Notes: generated by a model from the letters alone, not told the origin. DNA of 64,000 nucleotides from Myxococcales bacterium (GCA_016717005.1 JADJUF010000001.1:868001-932000), one strand, 5' to 3'. Positions 1 to 12,953 are shown, counted from the first letter of the stretch. Translations and numbers: made by a program.

Positions 1-2
1 CC

Positions 3-272
3 GAGGTCCCGGCGGCGATCGTCGAGCTAGCCCGGGCGCTGCGGCCCGACGGCCTGCTCTTGCTCGCCGTCCACGCCGGCACCGAGACCCTGCACCCCGA
101 CGCGCTCTGGGACATCCCGGTCGACATCGACTGGAACTTCCTCGAGCCCGACGCCCTGTTCGCCGCGGTCGCCGCCGCCGGGCTGGTCGCGCTCGAGCAG
201 CTGGTGCGCTGGCCCTACCCCGACGAGCACGCCAGCCGCCGCGCCTACGTGCTGGCGCGCAAGCCGGGGTGA
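3..272 (+). CDS. Class I SAM-dependent methyltransferase, C-terminal part (5' end outside window)
   Basis: Open from the window edge to TGA. The visible 89 residues read as the last third of a Rossmann-type methyltransferase: an LRPDGLLLLAVHAG strand and turn (motif III region of UbiE/Methyltransf_11 proteins), then an HPDALWDIPVDIDWNFLEPD stretch and a typical ending in which an Arg-rich strand closes the sheet (RRAYVLARKPG). The SAM-binding motif I would lie upstream and cannot be checked, so the substrate is unknown. The fold call is fairly safe; a more precise function is not possible. Confidence 0.7.
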   Translation, partial: EVPAAIVELARALRPDGLLLLAVHAGTETLHPDALWDIPVDIDWNFLEPDALFAAVAAAGLVALEQLVRWPYPDEHASRRAYVLARKPG

Positions 273-359
273 TCGCACGCTCCCTCGGCGAGGTGCGCTG
301 GCGGCGAGCGGCACGCGGCCCCAACCGACGGGGGCGCGGACCACCCTGCACGCCGAGGA

Positions 360-630
360 CGACACGGGCCCGGGCCGGCTCATTGGTCCACCATCCGGTC
401 GTGGCCGCCGCGAAGGTGCGCGCGCGATCGCCGAGGACGTCGTAGTGGACGACGCGGAAGTCGCCGCGGTGGCCGCCAGCGCTGATCGCCGCGTGCACGA
501 CCCGCATGACCGCGGCGCGCCGGAACGACGGCAGGCCGCCAACGACCTTGAGCGTGACGTGCACCGGCACCGACGCCGGGAAGCGCGTGCGCGGCAGGTG
601 CGCGCAGCTGCCCAGCGCTTCCGCGTCCAT
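360..630 (-). pseudogene. Remnant of REP-associated tyrosine transposase (RAYT, IS200-like)
   Basis: Read from an ATG at 630 on the minus strand, the frame gives HLPRTRFPASVPVHVTLKV, then GLPSFRR and GDFRVVHYDV. This matches the beginning of RAYT proteins (HPVHVTLR, GLPSLR, FRVVHYSVQ). After HYDV the expected N/DHxHL HUH motif and catalytic tyrosine region are missing, and the frame runs on into low-complexity Arg-rich sequence. I see this as a 5' fragment of a decayed transposase gene. The 273–649 interval holds no other gene. No flanking REP palindromes were identified. Confidence 0.55.
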
Positions 631-649
631 CCAGGTCGCCCGTTGCCGC

Positions 650-1336
650 TCAGTTCACCGGCGGCACCGCCTGGTCGAACAGCGCCGGCAGGTCGAGCAG
701 CGAGCGGGCGCCGGGCGGGGCCTGATCGATGTCGGCGAAGTCGACGCTGCCGACCTTGGTCGCGAGATCGTACTCGCCGATCGCGTGATCGAGGACGACG
801 TACAGCGGCCGGGCCATGGCCTCGGCGGTGGTGAAGCCGGGCACGAACAGGGTCAGCTCGAGCCGGCCGCCGGCGCGCGCGACCACGACCTTCATCTTCG
901 GCGGCGTCAGCGTGAGGCCGTCCATCGTGATCACGATGTGCGCGACGTCGATGCGCTGGCGGAACGCGACGATCCGCCAGCCGGCCACCTCGGGCCGGGC
1001 GCCGTGGAGCGCCAGCACGACCGGGAACAGATCGATCACTCCGTCGGCGGTGAGCTCGAGGGTGTGGGCGTCGGGGCCGGCCGACAGCTCGGCGAACACG
1101 CCCTCGTGGACCCGCGCCAGCTCGGCGTTGATCGACGCGAGCGAGCGCCGCAGCTCGGGCTCGGCGCGCAGCTCGGCGGCGTGGCGCCGGAACCAGGCCC
1201 AGAACTGGGCCACGCCGGCGTCGGGTTCGACCGCGCCGCCGCTGGCCATCGCCGCGGCCCACGGGCGCAGGAGCAGCCGATCGCCCACGAGCGCGAGGGC
1301 GACCAGCGCGACGGCGCCGATGACGAACCACCACAC
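650..1336 (-). CDS. Membrane-anchored protein of unknown function
   Basis: 228 residues. A hydrophobic N-terminal helix (VWWFVIGAVALVALALVGD) is followed by a soluble domain with no recognised motif. I chose GTG 1336 because a TAGGGT box (1349–1344) ends 7 nt before it, the spacing seen at many other starts here; GTG 1345 is the alternative. The frame stays open upstream to 1657, but that extension is Arg-rich read-through of the triplicated repeat at 1381–1647. The soluble part has alternating beta-like segments (IVITMDGLTLTPPKMKVVV, LELTLFVPGFTTAEA). No function is assigned. Confidence 0.7.
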   Translation of the reverse strand: MWWFVIGAVALVALALVGDRLLLRPWAAAMASGGAVEPDAGVAQFWAWFRRHAAELRAEPELRRSLASINAELARVHEGVFAELSAGPDAHTLELTADGVIDLFPVVLALHGARPEVAGWRIVAFRQRIDVAHIVITMDGLTLTPPKMKVVVARAGGRLELTLFVPGFTTAEAMARPLYVVLDHAIGEYDLATKVGSVDFADIDQAPPGARSLLDLPALFDQAVPPVN

Positions 1337-1343
1337 GCCCGCC

Positions 1344-1349
1344 ACCCTA
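1344..1349 (-). promoter_or_regulatory. Putative -10 box (TAGGGT) of the 650–1336 gene
   Basis: TAGGGT on the minus strand, 7 nt before GTG 1336, with no Shine-Dalgarno sequence between. It matches the TANNNT-N5-9-start pattern found before many genes in this window and suggests a leaderless transcript. Confidence 0.35.
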
Positions 1350-1380
1350 CCACCGTCGGCGCCGCCTGGCACCGCGACCG

Positions 1381-1647
1381 GCGTCAGCCGCCGAGGATGA
1401 GCGCCGGATCGCCGAGGGGCACCGAGCCCACGAGGCCGCCCGCGTCGACGGGCTCGGCCCGATCGACCTGCGTCACCCGCCGAGGTTGAGCGCCGGATCG
1501 TCGGGTGGACCGAGCCCCCGCGGCCGCCCGCGTCGACGGGCTCGGCCACCGCGACCTGCGTCAACCGCCGAGGATGAGCGCGGGATCGTCGAGGTGCACC
1601 GAGACCACGAGGCCGCCCTCGTCGACGGGCTCGGCCAGATCGTCGAT
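1381..1647. repeat. Three tandem ~89-bp copies; the third is the 3' end of the adjacent gene
   Basis: Copies begin near 1381, 1470 and 1558. Each starts with a GCGTCA(A/C/G)CCGCCGAGG block and contains the shared core GTCGACGGGCTCGGCC. The third copy includes the stop codon and the last ~25 codons of the 1561–1920 minus-strand gene. The other two lie just past its stop and are diverged copies of that coding tail. They keep the length (88–89 bp) but carry substitutions and small indels. Tandem duplication of a gene's 3' end is the simplest explanation. Confidence 0.75.
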
Positions 1648-1920
1648 GTGGACCCACCGGACCACGATCGATCGACCGGCGGCGTCCTCGACGGTGAGCG
1701 CCAGCGCGTCGCGGGCGTCGCGGTACGCGCGCCAGCGGGGATCGTCGGGGGCCACGGCCCCGGTCAAGCGCGCGCCCTGGGCGAACACCGCCCGCACCGC
1801 CGCGTAGGCCGCCGTCGGGGTGAACCGGCCGGTGACCACGACCTGGCCGACGTCGAACCCGTCGAGCGGCGACGTGCCGATCACGAACCCGGCGGCGCGG
1901 ATGCGGTACGGGCCGGTCAC
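1561..1920 (-). CDS. Hypothetical protein translationally coupled to the GT51 gene
   Basis: 119 residues from GTG 1920, which overlaps the stop of the upstream AsmA–GT51 gene as GTGA (1917–1920), so translation is probably coupled. The sequence alternates beta-strand-like segments (YRIRAAGFVIGTSPLDGFDV, GRSIVVRWVHIDDL) with no signal peptide, membrane helix or motif I recognise. The last ~25 codons are the source of the tandem repeat at 1381–1647. Function unknown; a role linked to the envelope enzyme upstream is only inferred from coupling. Confidence 0.65.
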   Translation of the reverse strand: MTGPYRIRAAGFVIGTSPLDGFDVGQVVVTGRFTPTAAYAAVRAVFAQGARLTGAVAPDDPRWRAYRDARDALALTVEDAAGRSIVVRWVHIDDLAEPVDEGGLVVSVHLDDPALILGG

Positions 1921-4058
1921 GGCGACGGCGGCCGGGCCAGCGGGTTGGTCGGCCGCGCGTTCTTGAGCGCCCGGTCGGCCCGGCGCAGGCACTCGCCCTC
2001 GGTCTCGGTGCCGTCCTTGACGAACACCAGCGGCGTCGCGATCGCGGCGTCGTACTCCTCCTGGGTCAGGCGCTGGCGCTCGAGCATCTTGGCCAGGATG
2101 CGCGCGATCTTGCCCTCGGTCTGGCGCCGCAGCTCGCCCTTGCAGTACTGCTTGTAGCGGTCCTTGGGGTTGGGCAGGATCGACGAGAAGAACGCCGCCT
2201 CCTTGGGCGTGATCTCGGCCGCGGTCTTGCCGAAGTACTCGCGCGCGGCCGGGCCGATGCCGTACAGCGCCGGGCCGTACTCGATCGCGTTGACGTAGAT
2301 CTCGAAGATCCGATCCTTGTCGAGGAACTTCTCGATCGCCCAGGTCAGGAACAGCTCCTCGAACTTCCGCACCAGGGTCTTCTGCCGGTACAGGAGCACG
2401 TTCTTGACCGTCTGCATCGTGATCGACGACGCGCCGAACTTGAACTTGCCGGCCTCGAGGTTCTTGACCAGCGCGGTGCGGAACTCGCGCGGGATGAACC
2501 CGTGGTGCTTGTAGAACGCCGAGTCCTCGGTGGTCTGCAGCGACAGGAGCAGGTACGGCGACACCTCGGGCAGCGGTACGAAGTCGGGGTTGTCGGGGCC
2601 GATCTCGAACGACAGCCACTCGCCGGTCTCGACCTCGACCCAGTGCTCGAACGGCTCCTTGAGCCGGGTCATGGCCGGCGACACCCGGCGGGCCCGGCAC
2701 CCGTTGATCGCGACCGAGCCGCCGAGCTGCGTGGCCTCGAGCTCGGCCCAGTCGATCGCCAGGTGCAGGTCGGTGGCGAACATGCCGGTCAGCGCGAACC
2801 CGGCCAGGTCGGCGGTGACCTGGGGCGGCAGCGCGTCGAGCACCTGCTGGCACGGCACGGTCGGCACGACGAAGCGGCCGGCCAGCCGCGCCGGGCGCAG
2901 CCGCGGCCCGACCGTGACGTCGCCGGTGAGCGAGAACGGCAGCCCCCGGGTCCCGAACTCGCCGCGGGTGAGCGTCAGCGTGCGGGTCGCGCGATCGTAG
3001 GTGGCCGCCACCTCCCCCGACAGCGACTCGATCTGCACCGGCTTGTCGGCCAGCATCGGGTGGTTGATCGTCAGGTCGGCGACGTGGACGCCGCCGGCGA
3101 TCGTGCCGACGTCACCGCGCCGCGCGATCGTGAGGTCGGCGTCGACGGTCGTCTTCGGGTAATCGACCAGGAGGTCGCGGCCCTCAAGGATCGGCCGGAG
3201 CCGGTCGAGGCTGAAGGCGTCGGCCTTGACCCGGACCTCGCCGGCGCGGGCCCGCGGCTCGACCCAGCCGCGCGCGGTCCAGAGCGTGCCGGCCACGCCG
3301 CCGTAGCCGCCGGCGAGGTTGACCGCGAGCTGCCCGGGCGCCGTGGCCTCGGCGACGGTCCCCTCGATGCCGGTCAGCGACAGCCCGGTCCAGATCCGCA
3401 GCTCGCCGCCAGCGACCGTCGCCTCGATCTTGTCGTCCTCGCGGCTGACCTCGAGCGTGGCCGCCCGCGCCGACGGCCCGGCGCCGCTGGTCGCGGCCAG
3501 GTCCTCGAGCAGCAGCTCCGTGCGGCCATCGCGGCGCACGCCCGAGACCGCGCCGACGGTGGCGCGCACGTCGTCGTCGTCGTCGACCAGCTCGATCGCG
3601 AGCTCGCGGAAGCGCACCGGCGCGCCGGCGCCCGCCGGCCGCGCGCCCGGCGTCTGCGGCGGACGGCCGAGCCCGTCGAAGTTGTGGGTCCCGTCGGCGC
3701 GGCGGTGGATCGTCACCTGGCCGCCGCGGATCTCGATCGCCGAGATCTGCGCGGCGCCGAGCAGCGACGCGTTGCCGTCGAAGGTCACGTCGATCCGATC
3801 GAGGCGGACCACCGGCTCGGCGCCGCCGCGGGGCCGGACCCGCACGTCCTTCAGGGTGGCGTGGCCGAACGACACGTCGATCGAGCCGACCTTCACCTCG
3901 GCGCCGTAGCGCGCGGCCAGGCGCGGGATCGCACGGGTGCGCACGTACCAGGCGCCGATCCGCGGGTACGCCAGCACGGCGGCGACGACCAGCACGACCA
4001 CCGCAAGGACGCCGCCGATGAGCCATCGCTGGCGCCTGGAGAACCGAGAACGTCGCAC
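1917..4058 (-). CDS. AsmA-like / GT51 peptidoglycan glycosyltransferase fusion
   Basis: 713 residues from GTG 4058. A short basic N-terminus and one membrane helix (about residues 13–30) are followed by ~350 residues that read like an AsmA/DUF748-type domain of repeated amphipathic strands (VKVGSIDVSFGHATLKDVRV). From about residue 490 comes a GT51 transglycosylase domain: TTEDSAFYKHHG corresponds to the catalytic EDxxFxxHxG, and GASSITMQ to the (S/T)xxMQ donor-site motif. There is no transpeptidase domain, so it is a monofunctional lipid II polymerase type. Both halves should lie on the periplasmic side. Joining an AsmA-like region to GT51 is unusual. The 3' partner gene overlaps by GTGA. 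Confidence 0.85.
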   Translation of the reverse strand: MRRSRFSRRQRWLIGGVLAVVVLVVAAVLAYPRIGAWYVRTRAIPRLAARYGAEVKVGSIDVSFGHATLKDVRVRPRGGAEPVVRLDRIDVTFDGNASLLGAAQISAIEIRGGQVTIHRRADGTHNFDGLGRPPQTPGARPAGAGAPVRFRELAIELVDDDDDVRATVGAVSGVRRDGRTELLLEDLAATSGAGPSARAATLEVSREDDKIEATVAGGELRIWTGLSLTGIEGTVAEATAPGQLAVNLAGGYGGVAGTLWTARGWVEPRARAGEVRVKADAFSLDRLRPILEGRDLLVDYPKTTVDADLTIARRGDVGTIAGGVHVADLTINHPMLADKPVQIESLSGEVAATYDRATRTLTLTRGEFGTRGLPFSLTGDVTVGPRLRPARLAGRFVVPTVPCQQVLDALPPQVTADLAGFALTGMFATDLHLAIDWAELEATQLGGSVAINGCRARRVSPAMTRLKEPFEHWVEVETGEWLSFEIGPDNPDFVPLPEVSPYLLLSLQTTEDSAFYKHHGFIPREFRTALVKNLEAGKFKFGASSITMQTVKNVLLYRQKTLVRKFEELFLTWAIEKFLDKDRIFEIYVNAIEYGPALYGIGPAAREYFGKTAAEITPKEAAFFSSILPNPKDRYKQYCKGELRRQTEGKIARILAKMLERQRLTQEEYDAAIATPLVFVKDGTETEGECLRRADRALKNARPTNPLARPPSP

Positions 4059-4076
4059 GAAGACCGGCGCAGCTTA

Positions 4077-4116
4077 CCGCAACCGGGCGCGCAGCGCCGG
4101 CGCCCGGTTGTTGCGG
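4077..4116. other. Inverted repeat (hairpin) upstream of the GT51 gene
   Basis: CCGCAACCGGGCG (4077–4089) pairs with CGCCCGGTTGTTGCGG (4101–4116), leaving a 3-nt bulge (TTG) in the right arm. It sits just 5' of the GT51 start in the 259-bp gap 4059–4317. There is no T run, so a simple intrinsic terminator is unlikely. A protein-binding site or mRNA hairpin is possible. I see no gene in that gap. Confidence 0.4.
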
Positions 4117-4317
4117 CCGGTCGGGCGTGGGCCCCGGGCGACGTGCCGTTGAGCCCGATCAGGTGGTCCGTGTGCCTGCGGCGGCGGGCCCGAGCGGACG
4201 CCGTGGAGCCCACGTCGCAGGCCACCGGATCGGGTCAGGGCGGATCGCGCGCCAGGGCCAGTGCGAGCTTGAGCGCGGCCCACCAGGTCGGGCCTCAGGC
4301 GGATCGAGGCCCCGGCG

Positions 4318-4788
4318 CTACTTGCAGTTGAGCGCGATCAGGTGGCCCTTGTTGCCGGGCAGCGACCGCCCGAGCATGAACCAGTCGCCCGCGTCGACGT
4401 TGATCTTGGTGTCGACCACCCGACGGCCGGCGGCGTCGTCGAGGGTGACCGCCATGGCCAGCCGCGGGCGCTTGCCGCCGCGCTCGGACACATCGCGGAG
4501 CATGACGCCGAGCTTGCCGTGGACCAGCTGGGCCTCGCCGACCTTCGCCGGCGCCAGCGTCAGCGACGTCGCGCCGAGGCGCTTGAACGCGTTCCACGAC
4601 GAGAACGGCGGCTTCTTGAGCTTGCGCTCGAGCGCCTTGAGGTCGGGATCGACCGAGGGCCGATCGGTCACGGTCGCCTCGATCTCGACGATCGAGCAGG
4701 CCACGTCCGCGCGCGCGATCGGAGCCGCGGCGACGGCCGCCAGCCCAAAGACCAGGACCGCGATCACGCGGTGCGAGATGCTGCTCAT
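4318..4788 (-). CDS. Secreted protein of unknown function, third gene of sigma/anti-sigma operon
   Basis: 156 residues. A clean Sec signal peptide (MSSISHRV, hydrophobic core, APIARADVAC) precedes a mature part that alternates polar and beta-like segments and ends in ALNCK. Two cysteines remain in the mature chain (near the cleavage site and second from the end), which could form a disulfide. The ATG (4788) overlaps the anti-sigma stop as ATGA and has a GGAGG 5' of it inside that gene. Operon position suggests a periplasmic component of the same regulatory unit; the function is unknown. Confidence 0.75.
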   Translation of the reverse strand: MSSISHRVIAVLVFGLAAVAAAPIARADVACSIVEIEATVTDRPSVDPDLKALERKLKKPPFSSWNAFKRLGATSLTLAPAKVGEAQLVHGKLGVMLRDVSERGGKRPRLAMAVTLDDAAGRRVVDTKINVDAGDWFMLGRSLPGNKGHLIALNCK

Positions 4789-5366
4789 ATGCCCTCCGTG
4801 GGGTCGAGCTCGGTCGGCTCGATCCAGATGACCGCCGCCACCCCATCGTCGTCGCTGTCCTCGAACGTGAACACGGTGCCGGAGCCGTCGGTGACGTCGA
4901 GCGACTCGACCTCCGGCGGCGTACGCGCCAGCATGATCGGGGCGACCGACGGGACCTGGACAGTCTTGACGACGACCCGCTCGCTCGGCGGCGGCCGCAA
5001 CGCCAGGGCCAGGGCCGCGACCGCGCCGGCGCTCACCAGGCCGGTCGCGATGTGGCTGCGGTGGCCGCCCAGCCAGCTCCAGAGCCGGGCCCAGGTCGAC
5101 GGCGCGGGCGCCGCCTCCGGTCGGGCCACGGGCACGAGCGCGGACTCGTCCTCGCGATCGAGGCGGCGCTCGACCAGGTCCCACAGCCCCGCCAGCCGCG
5201 GCTCGGCCTCGTCGGCGGCCAGCTCGAGGTCCCCGCGCACCAGCTCACCCAGCTCGTGGATGGCGGCGGCGGTGCCGGCGGCGTCGGGGCCGAGGCGGGT
5301 GGCCGCGTCGGTGCCGAGCTCGCCGTCGGCGGCGAGCATCGAGTCGAGGGGATTGATCTTGGACAC
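4785..5366 (-). CDS. Putative anti-sigma factor (single-pass membrane protein)
   Basis: 193 residues. The soluble N-terminal ~105 residues are acidic and helical, and carry no zinc-binding HxxxCxxC, so this is not a standard ZAS/zf-HC2 anti-sigma. One transmembrane helix follows (IATGLVSAGAVAALALAL, about residues 113–130). The C-terminal ~60 residues are extracytoplasmic and end in an acidic stretch (FEDSDDDG, IEPTELDPTEGI). It starts 63 bp after the sigma gene and overlaps the next gene by ATGA. The anti-sigma role is inferred from topology and position. It may sequester the neighbouring ECF sigma at the membrane. Confidence 0.6.
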   Translation of the reverse strand: MSKINPLDSMLAADGELGTDAATRLGPDAAGTAAAIHELGELVRGDLELAADEAEPRLAGLWDLVERRLDREDESALVPVARPEAAPAPSTWARLWSWLGGHRSHIATGLVSAGAVAALALALRPPPSERVVVKTVQVPSVAPIMLARTPPEVESLDVTDGSGTVFTFEDSDDDGVAAVIWIEPTELDPTEGI

Positions 5367-5429
5367 GGCAGGTTCGCGCTGGTTAGAAGAACGGGTCGAA
5401 ACTATGACGCGGGAGCCAGGGGGCAGAAT

Positions 5430-6137
5430 TCAATCACCCGGCGAATCTTCGGGATCACCCGGATCGTCACCGGCCGGGCCCGGCCCCGAGTACAGATCCG
5501 CCAGCTGGCGCTGCATGTTCTTCCGGGCATGGAACAGGCGCGACATGATCGTGCCCTTGCTGCACTGCATGGTCGCGGCCATCTCCTCGTAGGACAGGCC
5601 CTCGAGCTCGCGCATGACCAGGACCGCGCGGTGGTTGTCGGACAGGCCGTCGAGGGCCTCCGAGATGCGCTCGCGGATCTCGCGGTCCATCAGCGCGCGG
5701 CCCGGATTTCCGCCAATGATCTTGGGGAGTAAGGCGTCTTCGGAGATGGCGCCCTCGACCGCCGCGTCGGTGAAGTCGACCGGCTGGTGGCGCTTGTGCT
5801 TGCGGATGTGGTCGATCGCCAGGTTCATGACGATCCTATAGAGCCAGGTATAGAAGGACGCCTGGCCCTCGAACTTGTCGAGGTGGCGGTGGGCCTTGAT
5901 GAAGGCGTCCTGGACCACGTCGAGCGCGTCGTCCTGGTTGCGGACCACGCCGAAGGCCAGGGCGTAGGCCCGACGGTGGTAGCGCTCGAACAGGGCGCGG
6001 AAGGCGTCCCGGTCCCCACGCTGGGCCCGCTCGACCAGCAGCCGATCGTCGGACGGCACCACGGCGGCCGGCCCAGGGCGCGCCGCCGCAGGTTGCCCCA
6101 CGACGGCGGCGGTCGCCAGCCCGGCACGCTTCGTCAC
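5430..6137 (-). CDS. ECF-type RNA polymerase sigma factor (RpoE-like)
   Basis: 235 residues. Region 2 is clear: LVERAQRGDRDAFRALFERY, then VRNQDDALDVVQDAFIKAH and FYTWLYRIVMNLAIDHIRK. Region 4 is LSDNHRAVLVMRELEGLSYE plus the helix-turn-helix MQCSKGTIMSRLFHARKNMQ. The ~30-residue extension before region 2 is Ala/Pro-rich, and the C-terminal tail (DDPGDPEDSPGD) is acidic. GTG 6137 was chosen because TATAAC (6149–6144) ends 6 nt upstream. The downstream membrane protein is the likely anti-sigma. Many ECF sigmas autoregulate, but no target promoter motif was derived here. Confidence 0.92.
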   Translation of the reverse strand: MTKRAGLATAAVVGQPAAARPGPAAVVPSDDRLLVERAQRGDRDAFRALFERYHRRAYALAFGVVRNQDDALDVVQDAFIKAHRHLDKFEGQASFYTWLYRIVMNLAIDHIRKHKRHQPVDFTDAAVEGAISEDALLPKIIGGNPGRALMDREIRERISEALDGLSDNHRAVLVMRELEGLSYEEMAATMQCSKGTIMSRLFHARKNMQRQLADLYSGPGPAGDDPGDPEDSPGD

Positions 6138-6143
6138 CCGCCG

Positions 6144-6149
6144 GTTATA
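6144..6149 (-). promoter_or_regulatory. Putative -10 box (TATAAC) of the sigma-factor gene
   Basis: TATAAC on the minus strand, 6 nt before GTG 6137, with no Shine-Dalgarno sequence in between. It fits the leaderless-start pattern of this window. Confidence 0.35.
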
Positions 6150-6253
6150 CCTACGCGACCGCGCGGCCGCTACCACCTGCGCGACCGCACGTGCCGCGCC
6201 ACACTCAGCCCGATCAGCGCGCACATGCGGTGGTGTGCGCGGCGGACCGCCAC

Positions 6254-9200
6254 GTGCCTTCGTTCGACTTCATCCGGACCTACTTCTCCGACGTGCGCAT
6301 CCGCGTGCGGCGGCAGTTCGCCGTGGGCGCGCTCTACGGCCTGCTCGCGATCTGGATCGCGCTGGCCGTCGTGCTGCCGCTGATCGCGGTCGCGACCGCG
6401 CCGGGCCGGGTGACGTCGGTGGCGCTGCTCGCCGGCGGCGGCGTCGTGGCCCTGCTCGCGCTGGTCGCCGCGATCGTGATCGGCGTGATCTACCCGGTGC
6501 GCCGCTACGCCGCCGACGCCGCGGTCGCGCGCTGGATCGGCGCACGCGCGCGCCCGCTGGCGTCGGATCTGCTGTCGACCGTCGAGCTGCACGGGGCCGC
6601 GCCCGGCCCGCAGGTGCGCTCGACGGCGCTGGTCGAGGCGCTGACCGACGCGACCGCCGCGCGGCTCCGGGCGGTCGACGCCGCGACCCTGGTCGATCGG
6701 GCGCCGGTCCGGCGCGCCGGCGCCGCGATGATCACCGCCGCGGTCGCCGCGGGCGCGCTGGCGATCGGCGCGCACGGGACCCTCGCCTCGGGCTGGCACC
6801 AGCTGCTGGTCGCGCCGGTGCGGCCGTGGAACGGCGCGCAGGTGTCGTCGGTGCCGCTGGTCGGCGACATCGCGATCACGCTGACGCCCCCGGCCTACAG
6901 CCGGCGCCCGCCGCTCACGATGACCTCGACCTCCGGCGACTTCCGGGCGCTGGCCGGGACCACCGCGCGGATCGTCACGACCGTGCTCGAGCCGGCGACC
7001 GCGGTCGCGCTGGTGATCGAGCGCGGCGCGCCCGGGACGACCGCCGCGCCCGAGCTGGTGCCGCTGGTCGAGGGCCCCGACGGCCTGGCCGCCGAGCTGA
7101 CGATCACCGGGCCGGCCCGCTACCGGTTCCAGATCGAGACGCCGCGCAAGCAGCGCCGGATCGAGATGGGCGCGCACGCGATCGAGATCGAGCCCGACGC
7201 GATCCCGACGATCGCGCTGTACGCGCCGGCCGACGAGCTCGACGTCACCAACATGAAGCGCATCGAGCTGGCCTACGTCGCCGAGGACGATTTCGGCGTG
7301 ACCGCGGTCGAGCTGGTGTGGGAGATCGCGGGCAAGGTCGACGGCAAGTCGATCGCCGCGCTGCGCGACGCGCCGGGCCGGGCCCAGGGCAAGCTGGTCT
7401 GGGACCTGGCCGAGATGACGTTGCCGCCCGGCGCCGAGGTCACGTACCACCTCGAGGTCGTCGACAACGACACCATCGGCGGGCCCCACCGCGGGCGGTC
7501 GCGGCCGTTCCGGCTGCGGGTGTTCTCGCCGCGCGAGCGCCACGAGCAGAACCTGGCGCGCCAGGCCGAGCTGGCCGAGAGCGTCGTGACCAACCTCGGC
7601 CACCGGCTGGTGGCGACCGACGGCGAGGTCCCGCGCGACGAGCTGCACCGCGGCCTCGACGCGCTCGCGATCGACGCCGGCACCCTGGCCGCGGCGTTCG
7701 CCGACGACCCGCTGGCCGATCCGGCCCTGCGCGCGGTCGTCGCCGGCCTGCGCGATCGCCTGACCAAGCTGGTCGGCGCCGAGGAGCGCCTGCTCGACAA
7801 GCCCGACGCCGCCGGCCGCGGCCGCCCGAGCCGGCCCAGCGCCAAGCTCGGCCCGCTCGACAAGCAGATCGTCGGCGAGCTCGAGGACGACGCGATCCTC
7901 CTGGCCGACTGGCTCGAGCGCGAGCAGCTCGAGAGCATGCTCGACATCGCCGACGAGCTCGACGCCCACCAGCAGCGCCTCGCCGAGCTGCTCGCCGAGT
8001 ACGCCCGCACCGGCGACGACAAGCTCAAGGCCGAGATCGCGCGCGAGCTGCACACGATCGATCAGAAGCTGGCCGAGCTGGGCCGGGCCCGCGCCCGGGT
8101 GGCCGAGGACGTGCTCGATCAGTTCGTCCACGCCGACGCCGTGGCCGAGCAGCAGGTGGGCTCGTGCATGGACGAGGTCGCCGCGCTGGTCGCCGCCGGC
8201 GACGCCGCCGGGGCCCAGGCCGCGCTCGAGCGCTGCCGCCAGCGCGCCAGCACCGCCAGCCAGTCGCTCGAGAGCGCGCTGCACCAGCTGCGCGGCGACC
8301 GCATGGGCGAGGCCGAGAAGAAGCTCGACGAGCTGATGAACGAGCTCGCCGACGTCGCCGGCGATCAGGCCGACATCGCGGCCGAGGCCGACCGCATCTT
8401 CGAGCGCTACGCCGACCGCGCCGACTCGCTCACGCGCGATCTGGGCAAGGACGCGCGCCACCGCCTCGGCGGCACGGTCGACAAGCTCAAGGATCGGCTC
8501 GCGGCGATCCCCGACAGCGGCCTGACGCCGTTCGCGCGCGAGGAGCTCGAGATCGTCGACAAGCGCCTGGCCGATCTCGAGCGCATGCTCGACGACGGCG
8601 ACGTGGCCGAGTCGCTGGGCATGGCCAAGCAGGCCGCCGACAGCCTCGAGACCGTCGCCAGCGAGCTCGACGCCGCGATGGCCGACGATCCGTCCTCGCC
8701 GTTCGCCCAGGCCACCGCCGACGCGATCGACGCGGTCGAGCGGGCCCGGCCGCTGGCGCAGCGCCTGGTCGACGAGCTCGAGCACCTGACGCCGTCGCCG
8801 GACCAGATGCTCGGTGACGACGACAAGCGCCGGCTCGACGCGCCCAAGCGCCGCCAGGCCAGCAACCGCGATCGAGCCAAGGCCCTGGTCGAGCGCGCCC
8901 AGGGCGCCGACGGCCTGCCCGGCGACGCCGCCGAGGCGATCAAGGATCGCGTGCGCGAGGCGACCGGGCCGATGACCCAGGCCGAGAAGCGCATGGGCGG
9001 ACGCGATCCCTCGGGCGCGCGCGACGCCGCCCGATCCGCGGCCGACGCGCTCGCCAAGGCGCGGCGCGAGGCCCAGCGCGCGGCCCGCCAGGCCCAGGCC
9101 CAGGGCACCGGCGCGGTCGGCGACGAGCCAGTCCGCATCCCGGGCGCGGATCAATACGTCGCGCCCGAGGCGTTCCGGCAAGAGCTGCTCGAGGGCATGA

Positions 9201-9261
9201 AGCGCAAGGCGCCGGCCGGCTACGACGAGGCGCTGCGCCGTTACTACGAGGACCTGATCCG

Positions 9262-9265
<4 letters not shown>
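6254..9265 (+). CDS. DUF4175-like membrane protein with long coiled coil
   Basis: About 1003 residues from GTG 6254 (in-frame GTGs at 6230 and 6233 are alternatives). Two N-terminal membrane helices (YGLLAIWIALAVVLPLIAV and VVALLALVAAIVIGVIYPV) and a third near residue 165 precede a beta-rich extracytoplasmic-like region (ITLTPPAYSRRPP, VTYHLEVVDNDTIGGPHRGR). From about residue 430 to 980 there is a very long, charged, alpha-helical coiled-coil region. This resembles DUF4175-type proteins found beside MoxR/DUF58/VWA operons in myxobacteria and alphaproteobacteria. It is the first gene of the operon and overlaps the peptidase gene by ATGA. Family assignment is from memory. Confidence 0.6.
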
Positions 9266-10860
<1,595 letters not shown>

Positions 10861-10908
10861 CCCTCCGCCCTGACCGCGGCCGCCGCCGCTTGCGAGATCG
10901 CCGCCCCG

Positions 10909-12000
<1,092 letters not shown>

Positions 12001-12050
12001 CCGGCGGCGCCCGTGCTCTCGCGCCCGCCTCCGCACCGACCTCGCACGCC

Positions 12051-12949
<899 letters not shown>

Positions 12950-12953
<4 letters not shown>

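Noticed and set aside
4077..4116. Intrinsic terminator
   Set aside because: Strong stem but no T run on either strand, and it lies at the 5' side of the GT51 gene.
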